Assembly (NCBI GenBank): GCA_002331465.1
Contig: DCYM01000066.1
Location: 1 to 13,801, forward strand
DNA from: Candidatus Neomicrothrix sp. UBA2110
Lineage (GTDB): Bacteria > Actinomycetota > Acidimicrobiia > Acidimicrobiales > Poriferisodalaceae
Direction of reading: 5' to 3'
Length of the DNA stretch: 13,801 bases
Positions within the stretch are counted from its first letter, which is position 1; each line of letters begins with the position of its first letter. A program made the translations under genes and the position numbers. The notes under the pieces were generated by a model. It was not told the origin of the DNA. It saw only the letters and a program-made list of their open reading frames with translations, and did not search any database. Shown piece by piece: positions 1-7,633 of the stretch.

Positions 1-1514
1 TGACCGTCAATCGTTGGACCGTATGCAACCCAGTCGCTATTTGGACCTGATCTTCCATAGCCAGGCATCGTGACATACGTGAGATCTGGGTTGAGTTCCC
101 TGAGCGTACTTTCACTTAAATCAAAGTTCGGCATTACTCGCGGGGCGTAATTCTCTATGACAACATCTACTTTCGGAACTAACGCAGCGAACAATTCTCT
201 GCCCTCCGCCTTGTCTAATTCGATGACGGTGGACAGCTTGTTATTCGCGTATTTGTTGTGAAAGCCATTTCGGTTCCACGGTTGATCTCCCGCTTCGTCA
301 TCTGGAAAGTAGTGCGTGGAATCGACCAAACTTTGCGGAACTTCAAGTGGAGTGCGCGTCCACGGAACCTCAGTCATTAGGACTTCAGCTCCCAAGTCAG
401 CAAGGATTCGCGCTGCAAGCGGCCCAGCCCACACCCGTGTCATGTCTAATATTCGAATTCCGCTGAGCGGACCGTCCTTCAGGCGGTTGAGCGGCTCGTC
501 TCCTGACCTAAAAGAACGTTTCCTTTGTTTTGGGCCGATCGCCCATTCGTGGTGACTTAGCCGAAAAGGGGGCCCGGGTAGCCGGACCCCATCAGTGTCT
601 GATTCCCAAAAATTCCGATCGTTCAAATGTGGATCAGCTAACAGATCGTCCATCGTTGAGATAGGCGCCACCGGGAGTCGTAATGCTTGGAAGAGTTCAA
701 CCAGGTCAGATCGCGCCTGATTTCTCAAATAGGGGACGAGTGCTCCGTCGAGCAGTTCTTGATTGGTCATGACGTCGTAGATCGTCTCAACCTCTTCGCG
801 ATCAAGGAGGTAGGTGAGACCCGTGGCTTCCAAGAGTCGTTCCATCTGGTCGCTTTGGCTGATCGCTAAACCAATCCACCCATCCGCACATTCATACGCC
901 CCGATCGGAGTTCCTGGACCGCTATACCGATTCCCCATTCGATTCAAAATCGCACCGTTGTGGGTGTAGCGGAGGAGGCTGAACTGATGCAGGGCCGCAA
1001 TGACTTCTTGATGAGATGTTTCAACGATCTGACCGCGACCCGTCCGGGCCCTCGTCATTAGCGCGGCCAGCGCTCCAATAAAACCGGTAATTCCTGCTGC
1101 CATGTGAACGATGTCGGGGACCCCACTAAGTGGTTCGCGGGTCGGGCTGCCGCTCAAACGTAAGTGTCCGGCAATCGCGGCGTCTACAAGGTCGGTTGAT
1201 CGCCATGTTGCATACGGACCGGACGATGCGAAGGGAGAGATGCGAAGAACAATTTGTTGAGGAAGTGATGGTTCATACACCAACTCAATCGGACCCGTCC
1301 CACTCGATTGGATAACGATGTCCGCGCTACTCAATAATTCGTTACCACTTCTGTGTTTCGACGCGTCGAAAAAGTTGCGCCTCTCAAGGGGTGCGTCTCC
1401 TCCCACGACATGAACTTCGCTGCCGTAGTCAGCGAACAGTTTTCCTGCGTACGCGCCCGCAACCGAGTCCCCTATTTCCACGACAAGGAGCGACTCCAAT
1501 GCCGTATCGGTCAC
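1..1514 (-). CDS. Two-module fused CaiB/BaiF (family III) CoA-transferase, C-terminus beyond the left edge
   Basis: Family III CoA-transferases move CoA between carboxylic acids through an aspartyl-CoA anhydride. The frame is open from a GTG at 1514 to base 1, giving 504 visible residues. Module 1 starts near residue 6 with a Rossmann-like segment (VVEIGDSVAGAYAGKLFADY). It has a candidate catalytic Asp at 134 (VPDIVHMAAG), then TGRGQIVETS and the small domain with YECADGWIGLAI. A second module begins near residue 350 (LSGIRILDMTRVWAGP, ILADLGAEV) and is cut by the edge before its own Asp. Module 1 is abbreviated: the usual segment around NRGKRSLALDL is missing and its Asp comes about 35 residues early. 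The GTG overlaps the TGA of the upstream gene (GTGA, 1511-1514), indicating translational coupling. The family assignment is firm; the acid substrate is unknown. Confidence 0.88.
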   Translation of the reverse strand, partial: MTDTALESLLVVEIGDSVAGAYAGKLFADYGSEVHVVGGDAPLERRNFFDASKHRSGNELLSSADIVIQSSGTGPIELVYEPSLPQQIVLRISPFASSGPYATWRSTDLVDAAIAGHLRLSGSPTREPLSGVPDIVHMAAGITGFIGALAALMTRARTGRGQIVETSHQEVIAALHQFSLLRYTHNGAILNRMGNRYSGPGTPIGAYECADGWIGLAISQSDQMERLLEATGLTYLLDREEVETIYDVMTNQELLDGALVPYLRNQARSDLVELFQALRLPVAPISTMDDLLADPHLNDRNFWESDTDGVRLPGPPFRLSHHEWAIGPKQRKRSFRSGDEPLNRLKDGPLSGIRILDMTRVWAGPLAARILADLGAEVLMTEVPWTRTPLEVPQSLVDSTHYFPDDEAGDQPWNRNGFHNKYANNKLSTVIELDKAEGRELFAALVPKVDVVIENYAPRVMPNFDLSESTLRELNPDLTYVTMPGYGRSGPNSDWVAYGPTIDG

Positions 1515-2707
1515 GGAATCGTTCCCAAGTCCTTGAGACCTTCGATCTCGTCCCAATCGAAACCCAGTTCAAGCAGAACAAGTTCGGTGTGTTGACCCAA
1601 CATCGGTGCGTTGTCACGAGCAGACCAGTCCGTTTTTGAAAAGTCCACTGGAGACGCAACCATTTCGACGGTCTCTCCGTCCCCAGTAGGGACTTGCACC
1701 CAACATCCAGCGGCTCGACTTTGCGGATCATTCAACAATTCGAGACTGGACTGCACCGGCGCCCACCAAACATTTTTTATATCGAATATTCGACCCCACT
1801 CTTCTCTTTCTTTCGTCGCAAGAACAGTGTCGATTTCCGCAGTCAACGCGGCGGTATTCTCCATACGCGTTTCAATGGTCAAGAAACGCTGGTCTTCAAG
1901 CCATTCATCGACTTCAAGCGCGTCCACAACCTGAGGCCAATGGCGTTCGCCTTCAAGCCCAAGCATCCACAACCACTTTCCGTCAGCACACCGATAACAA
2001 TTAATGAGCGGATTGGGTTGCTCATCTCGGCTCCGCACCACTATGTCTTCCCCTCCTGTTGCGGTGACGTTGTGATCCCAACCAAGCATGTACGTCCCAA
2101 TACGCATTAGAGACGTTTCAACAAGTTGCCCTTCGCCTGTTTTCTCTCGGTGGAACAGCGCAGCTGATACCCCCGCTGCTGCTGCTAGCCCAGTCATGTG
2201 ATCACCCATTCCACCTCGCTGGACTGGTGGGGTGTCACCTCCCGAACTCAGTGCGTGGGCGATGCCTGAACGCGCCCAAAACGCCCCAATGTCGTAGGCC
2301 TGTCGATCAGCCTCATCCCCTCGGAGAGACATACCGGTAACGCTCGCGTAGACAAGTCGGGGATAGCGGCTGGTCAGCGCTTCATGATCCAACCCCAGAC
2401 GCTGGAGACCTCCCGGACGGTAGTTGGTGAGGAACACGTCGGCTTCTTCGAGAAGGCGATGCATGACTTCCAATCCTTTCTCGCTCCGCAGATCAAGCGC
2501 CAGGCTGCGCTTTCCTCTGTTATCCAACTCAAAGGGGGGATTGATGTCATCCCCATACAACCATCCGAGCCCTCGAAAAGGATCTCCTTCATGTGATTCG
2601 ACTTTGATGACCTCGGCACCCCAGTCAGCAAGGATCCCTCCGCACGCGGGACCAGCCACCCAAAGTCCTAATTCGACCACTCGTATTCCATGCATCGGCC
2701 CCGGCAT
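1511..2707 (-). CDS. CaiB/BaiF (family III) CoA-transferase
   Basis: This is a 398-residue protein of normal length for a stand-alone family III CoA-transferase such as formyl-CoA transferase or CaiB. The N-terminal fold shows GIRVVELGLWVAGPACGGIL and WGAEVIKVES. LDNRGKRSLALDL lies near 61-73 and NYRPGGLQRLGLD near 95-107. The predicted catalytic Asp is D169 (GGMGDHMTG), the same number as in formyl-CoA transferase and CaiB. TGEGQLVETSL follows, and the small domain carries CADGKWLWMLG. A good Shine-Dalgarno sequence, AAGGAG (2717-2722), stands 9 bases before the ATG. It is the third gene of the minus-strand run, 33 bases after the amidohydrolase, and its stop overlaps the start of the fused transferase. 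All catalytic features look intact. The substrate cannot be predicted; neighbours suggest an acid produced or activated in the same pathway. Confidence 0.93.
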   Translation of the reverse strand: MPGPMHGIRVVELGLWVAGPACGGILADWGAEVIKVESHEGDPFRGLGWLYGDDINPPFELDNRGKRSLALDLRSEKGLEVMHRLLEEADVFLTNYRPGGLQRLGLDHEALTSRYPRLVYASVTGMSLRGDEADRQAYDIGAFWARSGIAHALSSGGDTPPVQRGGMGDHMTGLAAAAGVSAALFHREKTGEGQLVETSLMRIGTYMLGWDHNVTATGGEDIVVRSRDEQPNPLINCYRCADGKWLWMLGLEGERHWPQVVDALEVDEWLEDQRFLTIETRMENTAALTAEIDTVLATKEREEWGRIFDIKNVWWAPVQSSLELLNDPQSRAAGCWVQVPTGDGETVEMVASPVDFSKTDWSARDNAPMLGQHTELVLLELGFDWDEIEGLKDLGTIP

Positions 2708-2716
2708 CTCGTCACT

Positions 2717-2722
2717 CTCCTT
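2717..2722 (-). promoter_or_regulatory. Ribosome binding site of the CoA-transferase starting at 2707
   Basis: AAGGAG on the minus strand, 9 bases before the ATG at 2707. It is one of the few clear Shine-Dalgarno sequences in the window and fixes that start. It sits in the 33-base gap after the amidohydrolase stop, so this gene is translated independently within the operon. Confidence 0.7.
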
Positions 2723-2740
2723 CCCGGCGCGGGAGGATAG

Positions 2741-4045
2741 TCAGTTCCGACTGGTCAAGGGTTGGTAACCAGCAGCATTGGCTATCACCAACATGTCCGC
2801 CGTAAGACCAGGCTTCATGGTCGACACCGCGGCCATACGCTGCGCTGAATCTTCGGAAATAACTTCATGACTACCTAAAGGGCGGTTCGTTGAAGCTTCG
2901 AACCACTCTGAGGGATCTGCCGGGACCACCGGTGAATCTGAGGAGAGGGTGACCTTGATATCTCGTTCAGTGAGCGATCCAAGTGGCCACAACCATTTTT
3001 GTTCCGTAGGTGATAGTTCCTCAATGTATTTAGCCAAGCGACGGGTGAGGAATGAAGGTTGTGTGCAAACCAAGACCCCTAGCTTCCCGATGCGGTCTAG
3101 CTGCTCTGGCAATGCCAAGGAGCAGTGCTCGAGTCGGTCAACAGTGTTTGCCGGTGGACTTGATGCCTCTAGAGCTAGCAGTGCTTCTTCCAAGGTGTCT
3201 ATATCCATGACGTGAATCGCCGCAGGAAAACCCGCTTCATGAGCACCCCGCACGAGTCGATCGAGGTCCGTCCCACCCTCGACGCCCGGCATCACCTTGG
3301 CGTGCCCGATCTTTATTCCGCGACAAATTTGTTCGTATCGCAATCCGTCGAGTCGGTCTGCTCCGACCATCGCTGTGATCCGGGGAGCCTCAGACGTGTC
3401 ACCTATCTCTCCCAGCGCGGCGATAGCGGTGAGGTCATTGGTATGGGTCGCGTCCGTGATTGCCACAAGTCCACGGCTGCGCCACTCACTAAATAGTTCC
3501 TTCGCTGCAATTTTCAGATCAGATGTCGCGAGTCTGGGTGTCCGAGCCAAAATATTTTGCCGCTCTACCAGAATCCCGTCTGGGTGGCTTTGTGCCCCTA
3601 GAGCCTTCGCTGCGGCCGTGTTGACTACGGCAACGTGTCCGGTCCGATCGTGTAAGACAGCCGGCACACCTTTGGTTACTCGATCGAGGTCACTGGAAGT
3701 GGGGTGACGTTTTTCGACCAGAAAACTCGGGTCATGTCCCCAAGCTCGTATCCACCCATTATCTCCAGTTGGTGCGTGACTCAGGCGTTCCAATAGATGA
3801 TCGATTGAATCCGTGTCCGATAAATCGAAGGAGCAGCGACTCGCCAACGTTGAGAGAAGGTGAACATGATCATCGCGCCACCCAGGTTGAAGAGTGTCGC
3901 CCTCATCAAGTTCGAGGACGTCAACATCGCTATGAATATCTGAATCAAATGCGGTAACTACACCATCCCGAAGCAAAACATTGGAAGCGACCGGGTGGGA
4001 ACGATCAAGGGTAAGAATCCGTCCTCTGACGAGGAGCAGGGTCAT
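2741..4045 (-). CDS. YtcJ-like metal-dependent amidohydrolase (Amidohydro_3 type)
   Basis: A 434-residue amidohydrolase-superfamily enzyme that should hydrolyse C-N or related bonds at a metal centre. It opens with a typical urease-like beta segment (LVRGRILTLD, VLLRDGVVTAFD). The HxH metal motif is in PGWRDDHVHL (H60, H62). Later metal-ligand candidates are the His in AAIHVMD, the His in VDRLEHC, and the Asp in LSSDSPVV. The order and spacing resemble YtcJ-type proteins, which usually run over 500 residues. This one is short, mainly after the last Asp, where the usual long C-terminal segment is compressed. It begins 5 bases after the acyl-CoA synthetase stop, so it is operonic and probably coupled. 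The family is reasonably sure. The substrate (amide, cyclic amide or formamide) is unknown. Confidence 0.85.
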   Translation of the reverse strand: MTLLLVRGRILTLDRSHPVASNVLLRDGVVTAFDSDIHSDVDVLELDEGDTLQPGWRDDHVHLLSTLASRCSFDLSDTDSIDHLLERLSHAPTGDNGWIRAWGHDPSFLVEKRHPTSSDLDRVTKGVPAVLHDRTGHVAVVNTAAAKALGAQSHPDGILVERQNILARTPRLATSDLKIAAKELFSEWRSRGLVAITDATHTNDLTAIAALGEIGDTSEAPRITAMVGADRLDGLRYEQICRGIKIGHAKVMPGVEGGTDLDRLVRGAHEAGFPAAIHVMDIDTLEEALLALEASSPPANTVDRLEHCSLALPEQLDRIGKLGVLVCTQPSFLTRRLAKYIEELSPTEQKWLWPLGSLTERDIKVTLSSDSPVVPADPSEWFEASTNRPLGSHEVISEDSAQRMAAVSTMKPGLTADMLVIANAAGYQPLTSRN

Positions 4046-4050
4046 TGCGT

Positions 4051-5622
4051 TCAGATGCCCAACTCTTCAAGCATCGGAATGAGATCTCTACGAAGCAACT
4101 TTCCAGTTGAGGTTCGGGGCAGTTCATCCATCAAATGGATCGCCTCCGGCCGTTTGAAAGGAGCAAGCTTTGCCTTCGCAAACGCAACTAAATCTTCGCC
4201 GGTCACTCCGCTTCCATCGCGAAGAACAGCGGCCGCGACGACCCGTTCGCCCCATTCTTCCGAAGCGACGCCGACGACTGCGCATTCGAGGACCGCACTG
4301 TTCTCGTACAAAATTGCCTCCACTTCGTCGGGTGACACGTTCTCCCCGCCACGAATAATCATGTCTCCCGTACGGCCCCCGAGAAAGAGATAATCATCTG
4401 CATCGAGGTAACCAAGATCACCAGTGTGAACCCAACCTTCGTCGTCAACTGTGATTCGGGTCTTTTCTTCATTACCCCAATATCCGTCCATCGCTCGGAA
4501 CGTTCGCAGTTGCACCTCACCGAGAGTTCCGGCAATCACAGGCGTGCCCGCTTCATCAACAACTCGGACTTCGACGTCATCGAGTACCTGACCTACCGAG
4601 GAAAGCCTCTTCAATTTTAGAGCTTGTTCTGCCTCGGAGCCTTCTACCCGATGGTCATCAGGGTCGAGCACGGCCACAGTTGACGTAGTTTCAGTTTGTC
4701 CATACGCCCCAGCAAAAGAAACATTCGGTGGAAATTCTCCGATTGCTCTGCGGATGACCGAGGGCGGCATCGGCGCAGCGCCATAGGTGATGGCTTCCAT
4801 CGTGGCGAAGGCGTCCGAAGAGAAATTTGGTGCCTCCATAACCCGACCCAGCATTGTTGGAACAAGAAATGCATGGGTAACAGCGTGTTGTTGCACCGTC
4901 TCAATCCATGCCGATGCTTCGAATTGAGGAAGTAGAACAACCACTCGTCCGCTGTACAAGGCGTTCAGCATCGAGGTGACGCCCGCAATGTGGTACAGCG
5001 GAGCAGCCAGAGCCATTCGACCCATGTCTTCCCCAGTTGCCGCGTCGTTGGTTCCCATGACGTAGCCAGTGATGGCGCCATTGGTCAGCTTCACGCCCTT
5101 GGGTAGCGACGTCGTCCCGCTCGTATACAGGAGGGCGCACAGGCCGTCGGAATCAACATCTTCGGGGACAGGCAACTCGAAGGCTTCATCACGAGCTGCG
5201 AGGTAGGAGTCCTTCCCATTGAGCATAAAAACGTGCTCAACGCTGTCTGGCCGATTCTCATCAACCAGATCTTGGTATCGATTTTCAGTGAAAAGAACCT
5301 TGATGCCACTGTCGGACATCAGATGCGCGGCTTCTTCCGCGCCAGCACGAAAGTTCATAGGCACGACCGTGGCACCCACGAACGCGGCACCAAAAATCGC
5401 TTCGACACATTCGACACTGTTCGTCGCGAAAATTCCGACGCGGTCCCCAACCCCTACCCCAAGCGTGGTAAGTAAGCCGGCGGTTTTACCAACATTTTCC
5501 AAAAGTTCGGAGTAGGTAACTTCGCGCGCCGTCCCCCCATCCGCCTCACTCGAAGTGTCGATCAGGATTATTTGCTCACCAGCAATCGACGCCGGCATAA
5601 AAAGCAACATTCCCAGGTTCAC
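4051..5622 (-). CDS. Acyl-CoA synthetase (AMP-forming, ANL superfamily)
   Basis: It activates a carboxylic acid to its CoA thioester through an acyl-AMP intermediate. From a GTG at 5622 it has 523 residues. Visible ANL motifs are LLYTSGTTSLPKGVKL (P-loop, about 165-180), PLYHIAG, GAYGQTETTS (about 305-314), VHTGDLGYLDADDYLFLGGR, IIRGGENVSPDEVE, and the C-terminal LPRTSTGKLLRR, whose catalytic Lys is about residue 508. I chose GTG 5622 because AGGGGG stands 5 bases upstream and because the family's usual N-terminus (NLGMLLFMPA) begins exactly there. Alternatives in the same frame are GTG 5682 (AAAGGA 9 bases upstream) and TTG 5724 (557 residues, no Shine-Dalgarno). It leads the minus-strand operon and is divergent from the selenoprotein gene. 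Medium-chain, aromatic or branched acids are all possible substrates. Confidence 0.92.
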   Translation of the reverse strand: MNLGMLLFMPASIAGEQIILIDTSSEADGGTAREVTYSELLENVGKTAGLLTTLGVGVGDRVGIFATNSVECVEAIFGAAFVGATVVPMNFRAGAEEAAHLMSDSGIKVLFTENRYQDLVDENRPDSVEHVFMLNGKDSYLAARDEAFELPVPEDVDSDGLCALLYTSGTTSLPKGVKLTNGAITGYVMGTNDAATGEDMGRMALAAPLYHIAGVTSMLNALYSGRVVVLLPQFEASAWIETVQQHAVTHAFLVPTMLGRVMEAPNFSSDAFATMEAITYGAAPMPPSVIRRAIGEFPPNVSFAGAYGQTETTSTVAVLDPDDHRVEGSEAEQALKLKRLSSVGQVLDDVEVRVVDEAGTPVIAGTLGEVQLRTFRAMDGYWGNEEKTRITVDDEGWVHTGDLGYLDADDYLFLGGRTGDMIIRGGENVSPDEVEAILYENSAVLECAVVGVASEEWGERVVAAAVLRDGSGVTGEDLVAFAKAKLAPFKRPEAIHLMDELPRTSTGKLLRRDLIPMLEELGI

Positions 5623-5628
5623 GTTGTC

Positions 5629-5645
5629 CCCCTGTTGTTCAGGGG
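5629..5645. promoter_or_regulatory. Inverted repeat over the ribosome binding site of the acyl-CoA synthetase
   Basis: CCCCTG-TTGTT-CAGGGG is a perfect 6+6 inverted repeat with a 5-base spacer. If translation starts at GTG 5622, the AGGGGG ribosome binding site lies largely within one arm. The repeat could then act as an mRNA hairpin hiding the site, or as a repressor operator in the divergent spacer. If the true start is farther upstream it lies inside the coding region and may mean nothing. Confidence 0.35.
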
Positions 5646-5709
5646 AATGATCGCGGATGAAAGCACCCGCGCGCCACACCACACCAATGATTCCTTTAAC
5701 TAACTCATC

Positions 5710-5738
5710 TGAAGCGCCACTCAAATGCGGGTTATTCT
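5710..5738 (+). promoter_or_regulatory. Candidate promoter for a leaderless selenoprotein transcript
   Basis: TATTCT (5733-5738) is a fair -10 element, and TGAAGC (5710-5715) about 17 bases before it is a weak -35. The -10 ends 6 bases before ATG 5745, which has no Shine-Dalgarno sequence. Transcription would therefore begin at or next to the A of the ATG, as in the leaderless mRNAs common in actinobacteria. This is read by eye from short matches only. Confidence 0.35.
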
Positions 5739-5744
5739 GCCGTT

Positions 5745-6368
5745 ATGGCAAAGAACATTGAATTTTGGGTTGACCCCATATGACCATGGTGTTGGGTGAC
5801 AGCCCGTTGGGTTGTCGACGAAGTAGCAGCAGAACGAGATCTGTCAATCACTTGGCAGCCAATCAGTCTGCTTTTCAAAAATGAACCACCTCAGGATTCT
5901 CCCTACTACGAGAGCACAGTCGCTACACACAAAATGTTGAGGGTGATGGAGTCAGTTCGCGCCGCGGGGCAAGAGGACCGGGTTTTCGATCTGTACTGGG
6001 ATTTATCTACCCGCATCCACCATGATGGCGACAGAGACTTCGATGTAAAGGACGCTCTGCTCCAAGTTGGTTTAGACGACGCTCATTCCGTCGCTAGTGA
6101 AGACGACTCATGGGACGCAGTGATCCGAGAACGAATGGATGCTGGTCTCGCACTCGTCGGCAACGACGTTGGCACACCCATCATTGCTTGGGATCGCACG
6201 GATGGTGAACGAATAGGTTTATTTGGGCCGGTGATCACTCGAGTTCCGAAGGGTGAAGATGCCCTCAAGCTTTGGGACGCAATGATGGCGATGGGTGACA
6301 TCGACGGTTTCTGGGAATTGAAAAAAACTCGCACCGAACGACCAGAGTTTGGTGAGCGTCCAGCGTGA
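5745..6368 (+). CDS. Predicted selenoprotein: thioredoxin-fold (DsbA-like) reductase of the Rv2466c type with a UPWC active site, TGA 5781-5783 read as Sec13
   Basis: Read through one in-frame TGA, this gives a 207-residue protein starting MAKNIEFWVDPIUPWCWV. The family, represented by mycobacterial Rv2466c (mycothiol-dependent nitroreductase), has FDPLCPWCWITSRW here, from memory. The TGA therefore falls exactly on the first, nucleophilic Cys of CPWC, leaving Sec13 and Cys16. The rest matches the family: the cis-Pro loop VGTPII (T144, P145), FGPVITRVPKGEDALKLWD, and ELKKTRTERPEF near the C-terminus. A strong hairpin at 5798-5816 suits a bacterial SECIS. ATG 5745 has no Shine-Dalgarno; a -10-like TATTCT suggests a leaderless mRNA. 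A gene caller that stops at TGA would start at GTG 5796 and lose the active site. The role is probably mycothiol- or thiol-dependent reduction in the cytosol, as no signal peptide is seen. The alternative is a nonsense mutation or sequence error. The next gene overlaps by GTGA. Confidence 0.82.
5781..5816 (+). promoter_or_regulatory. UGA selenocysteine codon and predicted bacterial SECIS hairpin
   Basis: The UGA is at 5781-5783. An 8-bp stem, GACAGCCC (5798-5805) with GGGUUGUC (5809-5816), closes a GUU loop (5806-5808). Seven pairs are Watson-Crick and one is G-U. The loop starts 22 bases after the UGA and opens with G then U, like the G-U in the E. coli fdhF SECIS loop contacted by SelB. Bacterial SECIS elements lie inside the coding region just after the UGA, as here. 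No folding program was run. Confidence 0.7.
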
Positions 6369-7540
6369 ATTCAAAGATCTTTCAAGATCTCAAAGTCATT
6401 GACGCTGACAGCCATTGGTCAGAGCCATACGATCTGTGGACTAGCCGAGCGCCACTCAAATGGCGCGATCGGGTACCACAGATGGTGGAACGTCACGGCA
6501 AGCGCCGCTGGTGGTTCGACGGTGACATTCCCATAGGCCTGCCCATCGCATCGTCTGTGATTAATACTGAGGGAGAAAAAATCACTGGGACTGCGTTCTT
6601 CGACATGGACAACGAAGTCGTGCATCGAGCCAGTTTCGATCCTGAAGCTCGGATCGAGATGCTCGATGCTTTAGGCATACACGCTCAAATCATGTACCCG
6701 AACGTTGCTGGTTTTGGGAATCAAAATTTCCTCAAGTCTCCTGATGATGTTCTTCGACTCTTGAGTGTGGAGATCTACAACGATGCGTTAGCCGAGTTCC
6801 AAGCCGATACTGACGATCGAGTGCTGGGTATGGCGCTTCTGCCTTGGTGGGATTTAGAAGCAGCAGTGAGAGAGATCAAGCGGGCTCATTCGAACGGGCT
6901 TCGGGGGGTGGTTACGTGCGCCAATCCTGAAGAAGCAGGGATGCCAGATATGGGGACAGCGCATTGGGACCCGGTCTGGCAGACATGTTCAGATCTCAGG
7001 ATGCCGGTCAATTTTCATATTGGTTCCTCCAAGGGCAACATGGACTTCTTTGGACGGGCACCATGGCCGTCGTTTGGTGAAGAGCGAAAGCTTGCTGTCG
7101 GGTCGGCCAATCTGTTTATGGGGAACGCACGAACGATTGGCAATTTGATTTACTCAGGAATTCCCGAGCGCTTTCCTGCGTTGAAGTTTGTCTCCGTTGA
7201 GAGCGGAGTCGGATGGCTGCCATTTTTCCTAGAGATACTTGACCATCAGATGACCGAAACGGCACCGAACGAGTTAGCCGACTTGTCGTTACTACCCTCG
7301 GAATACTTTAAGCGTCAGTTTTTTGGTTGTTTTTGGTTTGAGCGGTCGACGATCAGGCCAACTGTTGAGTTTCTCGGAAGCCAGTGCCTTTTATTCGAAA
7401 CAGACTTCCCTCATCCCACCTGTCTTTATCCCAGAGACGACGTTGAACTTATGACAGCGTTTGAAGGCTTAGAAGAAGCAGATGTTCGGGCAATTCTTCA
7501 AGACAACGCTGCAGATCTATACCGCATAGACATTTCGTAA
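6365..7540 (+). CDS. Amidohydrolase family 2 (ACMSD-like) metal-dependent hydrolase or decarboxylase
   Basis: This 391-residue protein belongs to Amidohydro_2, which includes ACMSD-type decarboxylases and hydrolases of ring-cleavage products. Near the N-terminus is VIDADSHWSEP with metal-ligand candidates D15 and H17. Then come MPVNFHIGSS (H218), SVESGVGWLPFFLEILDH (E279, H294) and FETDFPHPTCLYP (D347). The aromatic-rich segment RHGKRRWWFDGDIPIG near 43-58 is frequent in actinobacterial members, from memory. The start is GTG 6365, overlapping the selenoprotein stop by GTGA, with a GGTGAG Shine-Dalgarno about 8 bases upstream, so translation is probably coupled. It ends with TAA before a convergent gene. 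Whether it decarboxylates or hydrolyses, and on what, cannot be told from the sequence. Confidence 0.9.
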   Translation: MNSKIFQDLKVIDADSHWSEPYDLWTSRAPLKWRDRVPQMVERHGKRRWWFDGDIPIGLPIASSVINTEGEKITGTAFFDMDNEVVHRASFDPEARIEMLDALGIHAQIMYPNVAGFGNQNFLKSPDDVLRLLSVEIYNDALAEFQADTDDRVLGMALLPWWDLEAAVREIKRAHSNGLRGVVTCANPEEAGMPDMGTAHWDPVWQTCSDLRMPVNFHIGSSKGNMDFFGRAPWPSFGEERKLAVGSANLFMGNARTIGNLIYSGIPERFPALKFVSVESGVGWLPFFLEILDHQMTETAPNELADLSLLPSEYFKRQFFGCFWFERSTIRPTVEFLGSQCLLFETDFPHPTCLYPRDDVELMTAFEGLEEADVRAILQDNAADLYRIDIS

Positions 7541-7633
7541 TTAGGGCAACCTCGTTGTCTATCTGTGAAGCGTCCAACGTGGGGCAGGCGTTAAAAAGGG
7601 TCCAGGGTCACTGCTTTTCGGGCGAATTCTTCC

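Noticed and set aside
1391..1639. Plus-strand reading frames opposite the minus-strand CoA-transferases and similar frames elsewhere
   Set aside because: They are antisense shadows of well-supported genes and show no family features.
5781..5783. In-frame TGA as a simple nonsense mutation or pseudogene
   Set aside because: It is the only stop in the frame, it falls exactly on the redox Cys, the rest of the protein is intact and a SECIS-like hairpin follows. Decay would not choose this codon, though sequence error cannot be fully excluded.
5796..6368. 190-residue protein starting at GTG 5796
   Set aside because: It has no ribosome binding site and would drop the beta strand and the redox motif that define the family.
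7501..7560. 8-base inverted repeat AGACAACG / CGTTGTCT across the end of the amidohydrolase
   Set aside because: The arms are 44 bases apart, one lies in the coding region, and no T-run follows, so it is not a convincing terminator.
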